8,282 nt of DNA from an uncultured Lachnospiraceae bacterium (GTDB taxonomy: Bacteria > Bacillota_A > Clostridia > Lachnospirales > Lachnospiraceae): positions 1-8,282 of the forward strand of contig CAMOZF010000067.1 of assembly GCA_946630765.1 (NCBI GenBank), read 5' to 3'. Numbering within the stretch: the stretch's first letter is position 1; each line of letters starts with the position of its first letter. A program made the position numbers and the translations under genes. Positions 1-6,105 of this stretch are shown piece by piece. The notes beneath the pieces were generated by a model. The model was not told the DNA's origin. It saw only the letters and a list, made by a program, of their open reading frames with translations, and made no database searches.

Positions 1-1
1 C

Positions 2-985
2 GGACTGCTTCTTGTAGCCATGGGCATTTACCGTTCGCCTGCAGTCGCGCTGATGCCTGACGTGACGGCCAAGCCCCTAAGAAGTAAGGCCAATGCGGTC
101 ATTAACCTGATGGGTACGGTCGGCGGCGCAATTTACCTGGGACTCGCGGCGGTTTTATATCCGACGGCAAAGACAAAGCTCCTTGAGCATGTCAATTACC
201 AGCCGATCTTCCTCATCGTTTCGGCAATCATGTTCGTGGCGGTCGCGCTTCTGTTCCTTCTGATCAAGGAGCCGAAGCTTGTCAAAGAAACCCAGGAGCT
301 TGAAAAGGAGCATCCCGAATGGAACCTCGCTGAAAAAGACGCCTCCGGAAATGAAGTGCTTCCGAAGCCTGTCAAGAAGTCCCTGGCCTTCCTTCTTGCC
401 TCGATCGCGCTCTGGTTTATTGCCTATAACGGCGTCTCCACCTGGTTCACAACCTATGTCGACCAGGTCATGGGAGAGGGCCTCGGCGGCGCCTCAACCT
501 GTCTTCTCATCGGTACGGTGGGCGCTGCGGTCATGTTTATTCCGATCGGCATCATTGCTTCGAAAATCGGCCGTAAGAAAATGATCCTGATCGGCGTCGC
601 GGTGCTGACCTCCTGCTTCATCCTCGCGACGATCCTGACCTGGAATGCGCATTCGATCACGATTCCGATGTATGTGCTGTTCGCGGTCGTCGGCTTTGCC
701 TGGGCCTCGATCAACGTCAACTCCCTGCCGATGGTCGTGGAGATGTGCAAGGGCTCGGACATCGGCAAATTCACCGGCTATTACTATACGGCCTCGATGG
801 CGGCGCAGGTCGCGACTCCGATTATCGCGGGCTTTTTGATGGAGCATATCAGCTACCGGATCCTGTTCCCCTATTCGACACTTTTTGCGGCGCTCGCCTT
901 TGTCACGATGCTGTTTGTAAAGCACGGCGATGCCAAGGTTGAAGCGAAAAGAGGTCTGGAAGCCTACGAGGACATGGAGGACTGA
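2..985 (+). CDS. MFS transporter, SLC45/sugar-cation symporter-like (5' partial)
   Basis: The reading frame is open to the left window edge, so the first ATG at 20 is probably internal. 327 residues are visible; relatives usually have roughly 430-470, so the first few helices are missing. Residues about 11-40 carry RSPAVALMPD and RSKANAVINLMG, a stretch I associate with Firmicute MFS carriers of the SLC45/sucrose-proton symporter type. A hydrophilic central loop at about 90-125 separates the two halves, and about six hydrophobic segments follow. KIGRKK at about 188-193 is the usual MFS cytoplasmic-loop motif of the second half. The protein should be an inner-membrane secondary transporter for a sugar or glycoside; the substrate cannot be read from the sequence. 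The C-terminus is short, acidic and cytosolic. No clear terminator follows, and the next gene has its own candidate promoter 54 bases downstream. Family assignment is fairly sure, substrate is not. Confidence 0.87.
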   Translation, partial: GLLLVAMGIYRSPAVALMPDVTAKPLRSKANAVINLMGTVGGAIYLGLAAVLYPTAKTKLLEHVNYQPIFLIVSAIMFVAVALLFLLIKEPKLVKETQELEKEHPEWNLAEKDASGNEVLPKPVKKSLAFLLASIALWFIAYNGVSTWFTTYVDQVMGEGLGGASTCLLIGTVGAAVMFIPIGIIASKIGRKKMILIGVAVLTSCFILATILTWNAHSITIPMYVLFAVVGFAWASINVNSLPMVVEMCKGSDIGKFTGYYYTASMAAQVATPIIAGFLMEHISYRILFPYSTLFAALAFVTMLFVKHGDAKVEAKRGLEAYEDMED

Positions 986-1038
986 TACCAGATCTTGCGG
1001 TAGGGGAGGCCAGGTGCTACGATTTTGGCGCTTGGTAC

Positions 1039-1067
1039 TTGCGCAATCTCTGAAAGGGTGTTATATT
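1039..1067 (+). promoter_or_regulatory. candidate extended -10 promoter for the membrane protein gene
   Basis: TATATT at 1062-1067 is preceded by TG at 1059-1060, giving an extended -10 element (TGTTATATT). With a 17-base spacer, the -35 position holds TTGCGC at 1039-1044, which matches the consensus at only three of six bases. An extended -10 can make up for a weak -35. Transcription would start near 1074, about 35 bases before the ATG at 1108. This is inferred from motif spacing only. Confidence 0.45.
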
Positions 1068-1107
1068 ATTTCCATCTAGATTTTTACAAAAAGGGGGATT
1101 CTCCGTT

Positions 1108-1887
1108 ATGGCTGAACAAAAAAAGAAAACTTATCAGAACGCTTCCGGCGAGAAGGGTTCGAAGAGCGATGTGAAGCAGGCCTATAAGAAGGCCGGCGCT
1201 ACTGGCTCCGCTGCCGGCTTCCGTGTCGGCGCGATCCTTCTGTGGCTTGTCGCGATTGCCTGTGAAGTGCTCGCGGTTCTCGTGATCAAGGGCGTTGTGG
1301 ATCTGAAATTTATCCCGCAGATCGCGCAGCTGATTGCTTTTCTGGTGCTGGACCTTATCTGTGTTATCATCGGCTCCCAGCTCTGGAAGAAATCCAACCG
1401 GATTGATCCTGCAAGCAAGAAGAACAAGGTCAAGTTCTGGCTGTGGAACAATATGGGCGTGATCGTTGCCGCATTTGCCTTTATTCCCTTCGTGATTATC
1501 GCGCTGACCGATAAGAATGCCGACAAGAAGACCAAGACGATCGCGGCCGTTGCGGCTGTTATCGCGCTTGCGATCGGTGTTGCGACGAGCATTGACTACA
1601 ATCCGATCTCCGCAGAAGAAAAGGAAGCTGCGGAAGCGGAAATTGGCGGCGACGTATTCTGGACGCCCTTCGGTCATGTCTATCATGCCTATGACGACTG
1701 CCAGGCGCTGAACCAGACCGATACGCTGACCTATGGCAGTGTCACCGAGGCCATTGAGCACAACCGCACCCGTATGTGTTCCTTCTGCGCGAAGCGTATG
1801 GAGAAGGAAGAGGGCATTGAGCTCGAGGGTATCAAGACGGATGAACTGGACGTGGACGAGGAGGACCTTGTCCCCGCCGCGGAATAA
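1108..1887 (+). CDS. four-helix membrane protein with C-terminal Cys/His (zinc-like) domain
   Basis: A 259-residue protein of unknown function. AAGGGGG at 1091-1097 lies 10 bases before the ATG and supports this start. Residues 1-37 are lysine-rich and hydrophilic with no signal peptide. Four hydrophobic segments follow at about 39-62, 71-92, 112-134 and 143-162. Residues 183-232 form a soluble domain with VYHAYDDC (H193, C198) and, 26 residues later, CSFC (C224, C227). This H/C...CxxC spacing looks like a small metal-binding knuckle and recurs, as far as I recall, at the tails of uncharacterised Clostridia membrane proteins. The last 25 residues are strongly acidic. Four helices put both termini on the same side; the lysine-rich N-terminus argues that this is the cytosol. 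A role as a metal- or redox-responsive membrane component is possible but is inference. It is followed by a hairpin and then the DUF937-like gene on the same strand. Confidence 0.85.
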   Translation: MAEQKKKTYQNASGEKGSKSDVKQAYKKAGATGSAAGFRVGAILLWLVAIACEVLAVLVIKGVVDLKFIPQIAQLIAFLVLDLICVIIGSQLWKKSNRIDPASKKNKVKFWLWNNMGVIVAAFAFIPFVIIALTDKNADKKTKTIAAVAAVIALAIGVATSIDYNPISAEEKEAAEAEIGGDVFWTPFGHVYHAYDDCQALNQTDTLTYGSVTEAIEHNRTRMCSFCAKRMEKEEGIELEGIKTDELDVDEEDLVPAAE

Positions 1888-1892
1888 AAAGA

Positions 1893-1930
1893 GACAGCTT
1901 CGGGGCTAGGATTAGCCCCGATTGTCTTTT
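1893..1930 (+). terminator. intrinsic terminator or attenuator between the membrane protein and DUF937-like genes
   Basis: TCGGGGCT (1900-1907), loop AGGATT and AGCCCCGA (1914-1921) form a perfect 8-bp stem. It is extended outside a small bulge by GACA (1893-1896) pairing with TGTC (1923-1926), and TTTT follows at 1927-1930. The U-tract is short. The next gene's ribosome binding site begins only five bases later and no promoter is visible between them. The hairpin may therefore stop only part of the transcription and set the relative level of the second gene. Confidence 0.7.
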
Positions 1931-1950
1931 GTACAGGAAAGGTGTGAAAT

Positions 1951-2706
1951 ATGGATATCAAAAATGTACTGACAGATGAGCTGATTGAACAGATTGCGAA
2001 AGAGACCGGCCAGTCCAAAGCGGATACGAAAAAGGTGCTGGAGGGCTCGCTTCCCGAAATGCTGAAAAATGCGGAAGAAAAGACCGCGTCCGATGCGGGC
2101 GTCCAGGAGCTGACCGAAGCGGTGGAGCAGGATAAGGCCCCGACAAGAGGCGGACTTCTGAACGGAAATCTGCTGTCCCTGCTTCTTGGCGGAAATGCCG
2201 GAAATTCCGTGGATCAGGCTGCACAGCAGAGTAATACCAGCTCCGGCGCGGCAGGCTCGATCCTTTCTGCTGCGGCGCCGCTTCTTCTGAACCTTCTTCT
2301 GAATCAGAACGGCGGAAGCAGCCAGTCCTCGAACAGCTCGGGACTTCTCGGCGCACTCGCAGGCTCTGCACTTTCCGGGGGCTCTTCTTCCGGAAGTGCC
2401 GGCGGCGGGATCATGAATCTTCTCGGCGGCGATGCACTTGGCGCATCGAACAGCAGCTCCGGCGGCCTTCTTTCCGGCCTTTTCGGCGGAAAGGATGAGA
2501 AGGAGGAAAAGGAAGAGGAGAAGGAGGAAAAGCCTTCGGGATCCGGCGGACTCATGGGGCTTCTCGGGTCTCTTATAAGCACCGACACCTCCGAAGAGCA
2601 GGAGGAGAAGAAGGAAGAGAAACCGAAGACCTCCGGGAACAAAAAGAAAAAGCCTGCGAGTTCTTCCGGAAAGAAGAAAAAACCCGCAAGCTCTTCCAAA
2701 AAATAA
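1951..2706 (+). CDS. DUF937-like protein with Gly/Ser-rich core and charged C-terminal tail
   Basis: A 251-residue protein. AGGAAAGG at 1935-1942 sits eight bases before the ATG. Residues 1-62 resemble the start of DUF937 proteins: a helical segment with IAKETGQSKADTKKVL, then SLPEMLKNAEEK. Residues 66-118 continue in that style (GNLLSLLLGG, SVDQAAQQ, SILSAAAPLLLNLLL). Residues 119-180 are low-complexity Gly/Ser/Asn with repeated short hydrophobic patches such as GLLGALAG, IMNLLGG, GGLLSGLFGG. Two Lys/Glu tracts follow (181-194 and 215-226), separated by a further LMGLLGSL patch, and the protein ends in a duplicated lysine-rich unit (231-250). There is no signal peptide and no obvious enzyme motif. 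DUF937 has no known function. The alternation of glycine-zipper-like patches with acidic and then basic tails suggests a scaffold or self-associating protein, possibly binding nucleic acid through its tail; that is inference. It may share a transcript with the upstream gene. Confidence 0.82.
   Translation: MDIKNVLTDELIEQIAKETGQSKADTKKVLEGSLPEMLKNAEEKTASDAGVQELTEAVEQDKAPTRGGLLNGNLLSLLLGGNAGNSVDQAAQQSNTSSGAAGSILSAAAPLLLNLLLNQNGGSSQSSNSSGLLGALAGSALSGGSSSGSAGGGIMNLLGGDALGASNSSSGGLLSGLFGGKDEKEEKEEEKEEKPSGSGGLMGLLGSLISTDTSEEQEEKKEEKPKTSGNKKKKPASSSGKKKKPASSSKK
2641..2700 (+). repeat. 30-bp tandem duplication encoding the KKKKPASSS tail
   Basis: Two adjacent 30-base units (2641-2670 and 2671-2700) encode KKKKPASSSG and KKKKPASSSK. 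The units differ at five synonymous codons and at the last codon only by amino acid (Gly to Lys). The duplication is therefore not recent, and the protein sequence appears to have been kept. The unit resembles the lysine/proline/alanine/serine repeats of histone H1-like bacterial tails. Confidence 0.8.
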
Positions 2707-2720
2707 ATCATGTGCAGGAT

Positions 2721-2747
2721 CAGGGCCGCTTCATCGAAGCGGCCCTG
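2721..2747. terminator. shared hairpin between convergent genes
   Basis: A perfect 12-bp stem with a 3-base loop: CAGGGCCGCTTC at 2721-2732 pairs with GAAGCGGCCCTG at 2736-2747. It lies 14 bases after the stop of the DUF937-like gene and directly next to the stop of the minus-strand gene at 2749. On the + strand it is followed by the modestly U-rich CTTATT. On the - strand the U-rich run comes only about 13 bases later. It probably ends both transcripts, better on the + strand. Confidence 0.75.
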
Positions 2748-2748
2748 C

Positions 2749-2976
2749 TTATTCGTCAAATGTAATCTCTACGGTAAAAGTGCTGCCCTCGAGCGTTTTC
2801 TTGGTGACGGTCCCTTTCTTACTGACGATCCGGTTGGTCAGCGGAATATTTCCGGACATCGCGGCAGCGGGCTCCGCGGTATAATAATAGGCTCTCGGGA
2901 GCCGGCCTTCCGTGATTTCCACCTCCTGGCCGATTTCGAGTACATTTCGTTCCATTGTAAAGGCTTCTGTACGCAT
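2749..2976 (-). CDS. small conserved-looking hypothetical protein, 75 aa
   Basis: A 75-residue cytosolic protein that I do not recognise. The start at 2976 is chosen because AGGAAGGG (on the minus strand, 2981-2988) lies four bases before this ATG. The longer in-frame ATG at 3039 falls inside the promoter and cannot be in the mRNA. The sequence is rich in beta-type residues and charges: NVLEIGQEVEITEGR, then AYYYTAEP, then IVSKKGTVTKK and TFTVEITFDE at the C-terminus. This pattern would suit a small beta-barrel, perhaps SH3-like, but there is no family match I can name. There are no membrane segments and no cysteines. It is convergent with the DUF937-like gene and divergent from apt. The near-consensus promoter, fitting RBS and adjacent terminator make it a real gene despite its size. 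Confidence 0.8.
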   Translation of the reverse strand: MRTEAFTMERNVLEIGQEVEITEGRLPRAYYYTAEPAAAMSGNIPLTNRIVSKKGTVTKKTLEGSTFTVEITFDE

Positions 2977-3028
2977 TTTACCCTTCCTGTCCTGGCTTTC
3001 TGCGAAATATTGCAGTTTTTCTTTGGAT

Positions 3029-3057
3029 ATTATATACAATTTTCATAATGATTTCAA
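3029..3057 (-). promoter_or_regulatory. strong sigma-A promoter of the small minus-strand gene
   Basis: Read on the minus strand: TTGAAA (3057-3052), a 17-base spacer, then TATAAT (3034-3029). Eleven of twelve hexamer bases match the consensus and the spacing is ideal. The start of transcription would be near 3022, giving a leader of about 45 bases before the ATG at 2976. This is the best promoter in the window. Confidence 0.85.
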
Positions 3058-3065
3058 GTAAATTT

Positions 3066-3090
3066 ATGGTTTTTTCTACTTTCCAACCAT
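3066..3090. promoter_or_regulatory. inverted repeat between divergent promoters, possible operator
   Basis: ATGGTT at 3066-3071 and AACCAT at 3085-3090 are exact inverted repeats with centres 19 bases apart, close to two helical turns. The right half overlaps the -35 region of the apt promoter, and the left half lies upstream of the minus-strand promoter. A dimeric regulator bound here could affect both. Six-base arms can occur by chance, so this is only a candidate. Confidence 0.3.
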
Positions 3091-3108
3091 GAATTCTTCG
3101 TGTATACT
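3080..3108 (+). promoter_or_regulatory. candidate sigma-A promoter of the apt-permease operon
   Basis: TTTCCA (3080-3085), a 17-base spacer, then TATACT (3103-3108). The -35 matches at four of six bases and the -10 at five of six. Transcription would start near 3115, leaving a leader of about 54 bases before the apt ATG. That is too short for a purine riboswitch aptamer plus expression platform. Confidence 0.65.
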
Positions 3109-3168
3109 GTACATATCGGTGATGGAGAATTACCGGCTTTTTTAATTTTTTCAGGGGAGAGTTTTGTG

Positions 3169-3693
3169 ATGAAAAAAGTAGAAGATTATGTAATTACAAT
3201 TCCTGATTTCCCGGAACCGGGGGTTATGTTCCGTGATGTGACATCAGTTCTTGTAGATCCGGACGGCCTGAAGCTTGCGATCGATGAGATGCAGAAAAAG
3301 CTAGAGGGGCTGGATTTTGACGTAATCGTCGGCCTGGAGTCGAGAGGCTTCCTTTTCGGCATGCCGATTGCCTACAATATGCATAAACCCTTTGTCCTTG
3401 TCCGTAAGAAGGGGAAACTCCCGAGAGCGACCGTTCAGAAAGAGTATGATCTCGAGTACGGCAGCGCAGTGATCGAAGTTCATAAGGATGATCTGAAGCC
3501 CGGCCAGAAGGTCGTTATCGTGGATGATCTGATCGCTACCGGCGGAACCGTGAAGGCGGCTGCGGAGCTTGTCGAAGAGCTTGGCTGCGAAGTTGTCAGC
3601 ATGGTCTTTTTGATGGAGCTTGCGGGCCTCGAAGGCAGAAAGAAGCTTGAAGGCTACAATGTAGAGAGCGTTATCTGCTACGAAGGCAAATAA
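3169..3693 (+). CDS. apt: adenine phosphoribosyltransferase
   Basis: This cytosolic enzyme joins adenine to PRPP, giving AMP and pyrophosphate, in purine salvage. The 174-residue length is normal for the family. VVIVDDLIATGGT (residues 115-127) is the PRPP-binding signature with its paired aspartates. Upstream, ESRGFLFG (57-64) and RKKGKLP (79-85) match conserved Apt segments, and the N-terminus contains PDFPEPGVMFRD (12-23), typical of bacterial Apt. AGGGGAGA at 3153-3160, eight bases before the ATG at 3169, sets the start. An in-frame ATG at 3100 is excluded because it lies in the promoter. The permease gene follows after 73 bases with no terminator, so the two are probably co-transcribed, which fits a base-uptake and salvage unit. 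Many Firmicutes keep apt next to relA; that is not so downstream here. Confidence 0.97.
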   Translation: MKKVEDYVITIPDFPEPGVMFRDVTSVLVDPDGLKLAIDEMQKKLEGLDFDVIVGLESRGFLFGMPIAYNMHKPFVLVRKKGKLPRATVQKEYDLEYGSAVIEVHKDDLKPGQKVVIVDDLIATGGTVKAAAELVEELGCEVVSMVFLMELAGLEGRKKLEGYNVESVICYEGK

Positions 3694-3766
3694 ATGTATG
3701 TAAGGGGCCTTCACAAGACGGTCCTTCACATAAATTAAAAGGGGTAAAAGAAAGGAGAGAGTTTAG

Positions 3767-5185
3767 ATGTTTAAACTCAAACAGAACAAAACTACGGTTG
3801 CGACAGAGATCCTGGCCGGGTTTACGACGTTCATGACGATGGCTTACATCATTGCCCTCAACCCGAACCTTCTGACCGGTTTCGGCGCGAATGGCGGACA
3901 GCCGTTATGGAATGCCGTATTCATGGCAACATGCCTTGCATCCGGTGTCGGCTGCATTATCATGGGCTTCCTTGCAAACAAGCCGTTTGCGATGGCACCC
4001 GGCATGGGCCTGAACTCCTTCTTCGCGGTTGTTGTTTCACAGATCGCGGTGCTTGCAGGCGTTGATTATGTTCAGGGCTTCCGCGCAGGACTTGTCATCA
4101 TTCTCGTCGAGGGTGTTGTTTTCCTGGTACTGTCGGTTCTCAATGTCCGTGAGAAGATTGTTAAGGCTATTCCGCTTCCGATCCGGATCGGTATCTCGCC
4201 TGCGATCGGTCTGATGCTGATGAATATCGGCTTCGGCTCGAATGCCGGCATTTACAGCGAGACCGGCGGACCTTTCTACGCAATGCGTGACTTCTTCGGC
4301 GCACTGACCGCTAAGACCGCCGCGACCTCCATGGGTTCCGGCCACGGTGCTATGGTGCTGACGGTTGTTACGATGCTGATTGGTTTCTTCGCGATTGTTA
4401 TTCTTGCTCATTATAAAGTAAAAGGTGCCGTTCTGATCGGTATGCTTGCGTCATCCGTTATCTACTGGATCGGCGAAGCGGTTTTCCTGAAGACCAATCC
4501 TTTTGCTTCTCTTGCGACTGCGTCGTTCATGCCGCCTTTCAAGGACATGGCTGAAATGACCCTGTTCAAATTTGACTTTGCAACCTTTGCTTCGATCGGC
4601 TGGGGCACCGTCATCAGTCTGATCCTGACCTTCTGTATCATCGATATGTTCGATACGATCGGAACCCTTGTCGGAACCGCTTCCCGTGCAGGCATGATCG
4701 ATGAGGAAGGCAATATGCCGCAGATGAAGCAGGCGCTGATCTCGGATGCTGTCGGCACTGTGATCGGTTCCGTAACCGGTACCTCTACCGTAACAACCTT
4801 TATCGAGTCCGCTTCCGGCGTTGAAGCAGGCGGACGCACGGGCCTTACGGCGATTATCACCGGCGCGATTTTCCTGCTTTGCATCTTCCTGTCTCCGCTC
4901 GCTGCGCTGATTCCGGCGGCAGCAACTTCTTCGGCGCTGATCTACGTCGGCGTTCTGATGCTTTCCGGCCTGAAGAATATTGACTTCGAAGACAACTTCC
5001 AGGTGATCCCGGTCGCGATCATGCTGATCGCTATCCCGATCTCCGGTTCCATCGGACACGGCATCGGTCTTGGTATGATTACCTACACCGTTATGAAGGT
5101 CTTCACCGGAAAGGCGAAGGAAGTGTCTGTACTGACGTACATCATTTCCCTCCTGTTCCTTGTGAAGTTCTTCCTGGCAATCTGA
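3767..5185 (+). CDS. NCS2 family purine permease, AzgA/PbuG type
   Basis: A 472-residue inner-membrane transporter of about the usual AzgA-branch length. Members import adenine, guanine or hypoxanthine, in relatives such as B. subtilis PbuG and PbuO, probably by proton symport. Visible family segments in order are GFTTFMTMAYIIALNP (18-33), MAPGMGLNSFFA (76-87), IPLPIRIGISPAIGLM (135-150), IIDMFDTIGTLVG (291-303) and GTSTVTTFIESASGVEAGGR (338-357). The acidic residues in the FDT and FIES segments lie in the regions that form the substrate site in the UraA/AzgA fold. Long hydrophobic stretches run through the whole protein, consistent with 12-14 helices. AAAGGAGAG at 3751-3759 precedes the ATG. 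The gene follows apt and ends at a strong terminator, so it is the last gene of that operon. Adjacency to apt makes adenine a likely substrate, but guanine/hypoxanthine transport cannot be excluded. Confidence 0.95.
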   Translation: MFKLKQNKTTVATEILAGFTTFMTMAYIIALNPNLLTGFGANGGQPLWNAVFMATCLASGVGCIIMGFLANKPFAMAPGMGLNSFFAVVVSQIAVLAGVDYVQGFRAGLVIILVEGVVFLVLSVLNVREKIVKAIPLPIRIGISPAIGLMLMNIGFGSNAGIYSETGGPFYAMRDFFGALTAKTAATSMGSGHGAMVLTVVTMLIGFFAIVILAHYKVKGAVLIGMLASSVIYWIGEAVFLKTNPFASLATASFMPPFKDMAEMTLFKFDFATFASIGWGTVISLILTFCIIDMFDTIGTLVGTASRAGMIDEEGNMPQMKQALISDAVGTVIGSVTGTSTVTTFIESASGVEAGGRTGLTAIITGAIFLLCIFLSPLAALIPAAATSSALIYVGVLMLSGLKNIDFEDNFQVIPVAIMLIAIPISGSIGHGIGLGMITYTVMKVFTGKAKEVSVLTYIISLLFLVKFFLAI

Positions 5186-5199
5186 TAAAACAATGAGTA

Positions 5200-5247
5200 A
5201 AAGAAAAACAGACTGCACATGCTTGCATGCACAGTCTGTTTTTCTTT
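5200..5247. terminator. strong bidirectional intrinsic terminator
   Basis: The 16-base arms at 5200-5215 and 5232-5247 are perfectly complementary. Each has the core CAGACTG/CAGTCTG and an A-tract or T-tract outside it. CATG (5218-5221) and CATG (5226-5229) can pair inside the loop. The + strand reads into TTTTTCTTT, and the - strand reads into the same sequence from the other side. It therefore ends both the permease operon and the convergent S-component transcript. Confidence 0.93.
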
Positions 5248-5255
5248 GACGAATG

Positions 5256-5293
5256 TCCCTCATGAGGGAGCGCCGGGAAAGCCGCGAAGCGGC
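5256..5293. repeat. two short palindromes downstream of the S-component gene
   Basis: TCCCTCATGAGGGA (5256-5269) is a perfect 14-base palindrome. GCCGC-GAA-GCGGC (5281-5293) is a 5-bp stem with a 3-base loop. Both lie between the S-component stop codon and the bidirectional terminator, so they would be at the 3' end of that mRNA. On the minus strand the second hairpin is followed by TTTC, which is too weak a U-tract for a terminator. They may only stabilise the 3' end. Confidence 0.5.
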
Positions 5294-5306
5294 GACAGCG
5301 CGTGTT

Positions 5307-6071
5307 TTATCCCTTCAGCATTTTTTTCAGTACCGGCCGAAGCGCGAGGTAGAAGACCGTCGCGGCAATAACTGCAACGACTGCGTTGACGAGGGTTGTG
5401 CCGGCGCTGATCCTGGCAAGGGCCTTCGCCAGGTCCTGCTGCAGTCCGAACAGATACCTCTTATAGAAATATCCGACAACCGGGTCCGCGATGACATTGA
5501 AAAGCATGCCGGCGGAAGCGGAAACGATAGTTTTCCAGAACACCCTTTTGGGATCGCTTTCCTGGTCGATTTTCAGCAGCTTATGTGCGACAAGCCCGGT
5601 GATCAGGCCGATCATGAGCTTCAGAAGAAAAGTTTTTGGCGCCGATGTCACGTACCCGCCGAGAAGGTCACCGATTGTCATGCCGATCGCTCCGGCAAGA
5701 CCGCCGTACATGCCGCCGAGAAGCAGCGCCGCCAGCACACAGAATGTATTTCCGAGGTGGAAGGCCGTTTTCTCCATCGACCCCGGTACCGGGATATCGA
5801 TCTTGAAGAAGGCAAAGGCGATGTAACAGAGCGCGGCCATCATTGCGGTCATCGTGAGGACCTTGACATCCGGCTTCCGTTCCGGCTGCAGAAATGCTGC
5901 CGCAGTGACGAGTATGCCGATGACGAGAAGGATGAGGCTGACGGAGAAAAGTACGGTTTCCGCTGTGCCTGCGTTTTCCGCAATGCCTGCTTTTCGGGTC
6001 AGGATTACTGCCACGAGTCCGAGTACAGTCAGTACGGCGCCTGTAATAATCTGAACATGTTTCTTTTCCAT
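5307..6071 (-). CDS. ECF transporter S component with extra N-terminal helices
   Basis: A 254-residue inner-membrane protein. Residues about 70-248 resemble the substrate-binding S component of energy-coupling-factor vitamin or micronutrient transporters: TMTAMMAALCYIAFAF (73-88), FHLGNTFCVLAALLLGGMYG (104-123), AGAIGMTIGDLL (126-137) and a TFLLKLMIGLITG segment (147-159). S components usually have about 180-200 residues and six helices. Here two additional hydrophobic segments (about 8-25 and 39-60) precede the core, joined to it by a short charged linker. AGAAAGGAAAA on the minus strand (6086-6076) lies about four bases before the ATG, with its GG core eight bases away. No EcfA or EcfT gene is in the window, so it would share the cell's common ECF module. 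The substrate is unknown and no riboswitch was recognised in its leader. It is convergent with the purine operon and they share a terminator. Confidence 0.85.
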   Translation of the reverse strand: MEKKHVQIITGAVLTVLGLVAVILTRKAGIAENAGTAETVLFSVSLILLVIGILVTAAAFLQPERKPDVKVLTMTAMMAALCYIAFAFFKIDIPVPGSMEKTAFHLGNTFCVLAALLLGGMYGGLAGAIGMTIGDLLGGYVTSAPKTFLLKLMIGLITGLVAHKLLKIDQESDPKRVFWKTIVSASAGMLFNVIADPVVGYFYKRYLFGLQQDLAKALARISAGTTLVNAVVAVIAATVFYLALRPVLKKMLKG

Positions 6072-6105
6072 ACACTTTTCCTTTCTGCCGCATAAGCTGG
6101 TCTCT

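Noticed and set aside
2710..3048. A + strand open frame of 112 codons over the small minus-strand gene.
   Set aside because: It has no RBS, begins inside the terminator region and is antisense to a gene with promoter, RBS and terminator all in place.
3100..3168. An apt start at the ATG at 3100, adding 23 residues.
   Set aside because: The codon overlaps the -10 region of the apt promoter and has no RBS. The ATG at 3169 has AGGGGAGA at the right distance and gives the normal Apt length.
3109..3168. A purine riboswitch before apt.
   Set aside because: The leader is only about 54 bases and lacks the conserved aptamer core and the two loop sequences.
3708..3730. Direct repeat CCTTCACA (3708-3715 and 3723-3730) and a weak stem between apt and the permease.
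   Set aside because: The units are only eight bases long and pairing of the arms is interrupted, with no U-tract. Not enough for a terminator or operator call.
4451..5263. A minus-strand open frame of 270 codons over the permease gene.
   Set aside because: It is antisense to well-conserved permease motifs, runs through the strong terminator and has a shadow-like composition.
5253..6095. A + strand open frame of 280 codons across the S-component gene.
   Set aside because: The translation is rich in Arg, His, Asp and Cys with no hydrophobic pattern. The opposite strand encodes a clear S component with an RBS, so this is its antisense shadow.
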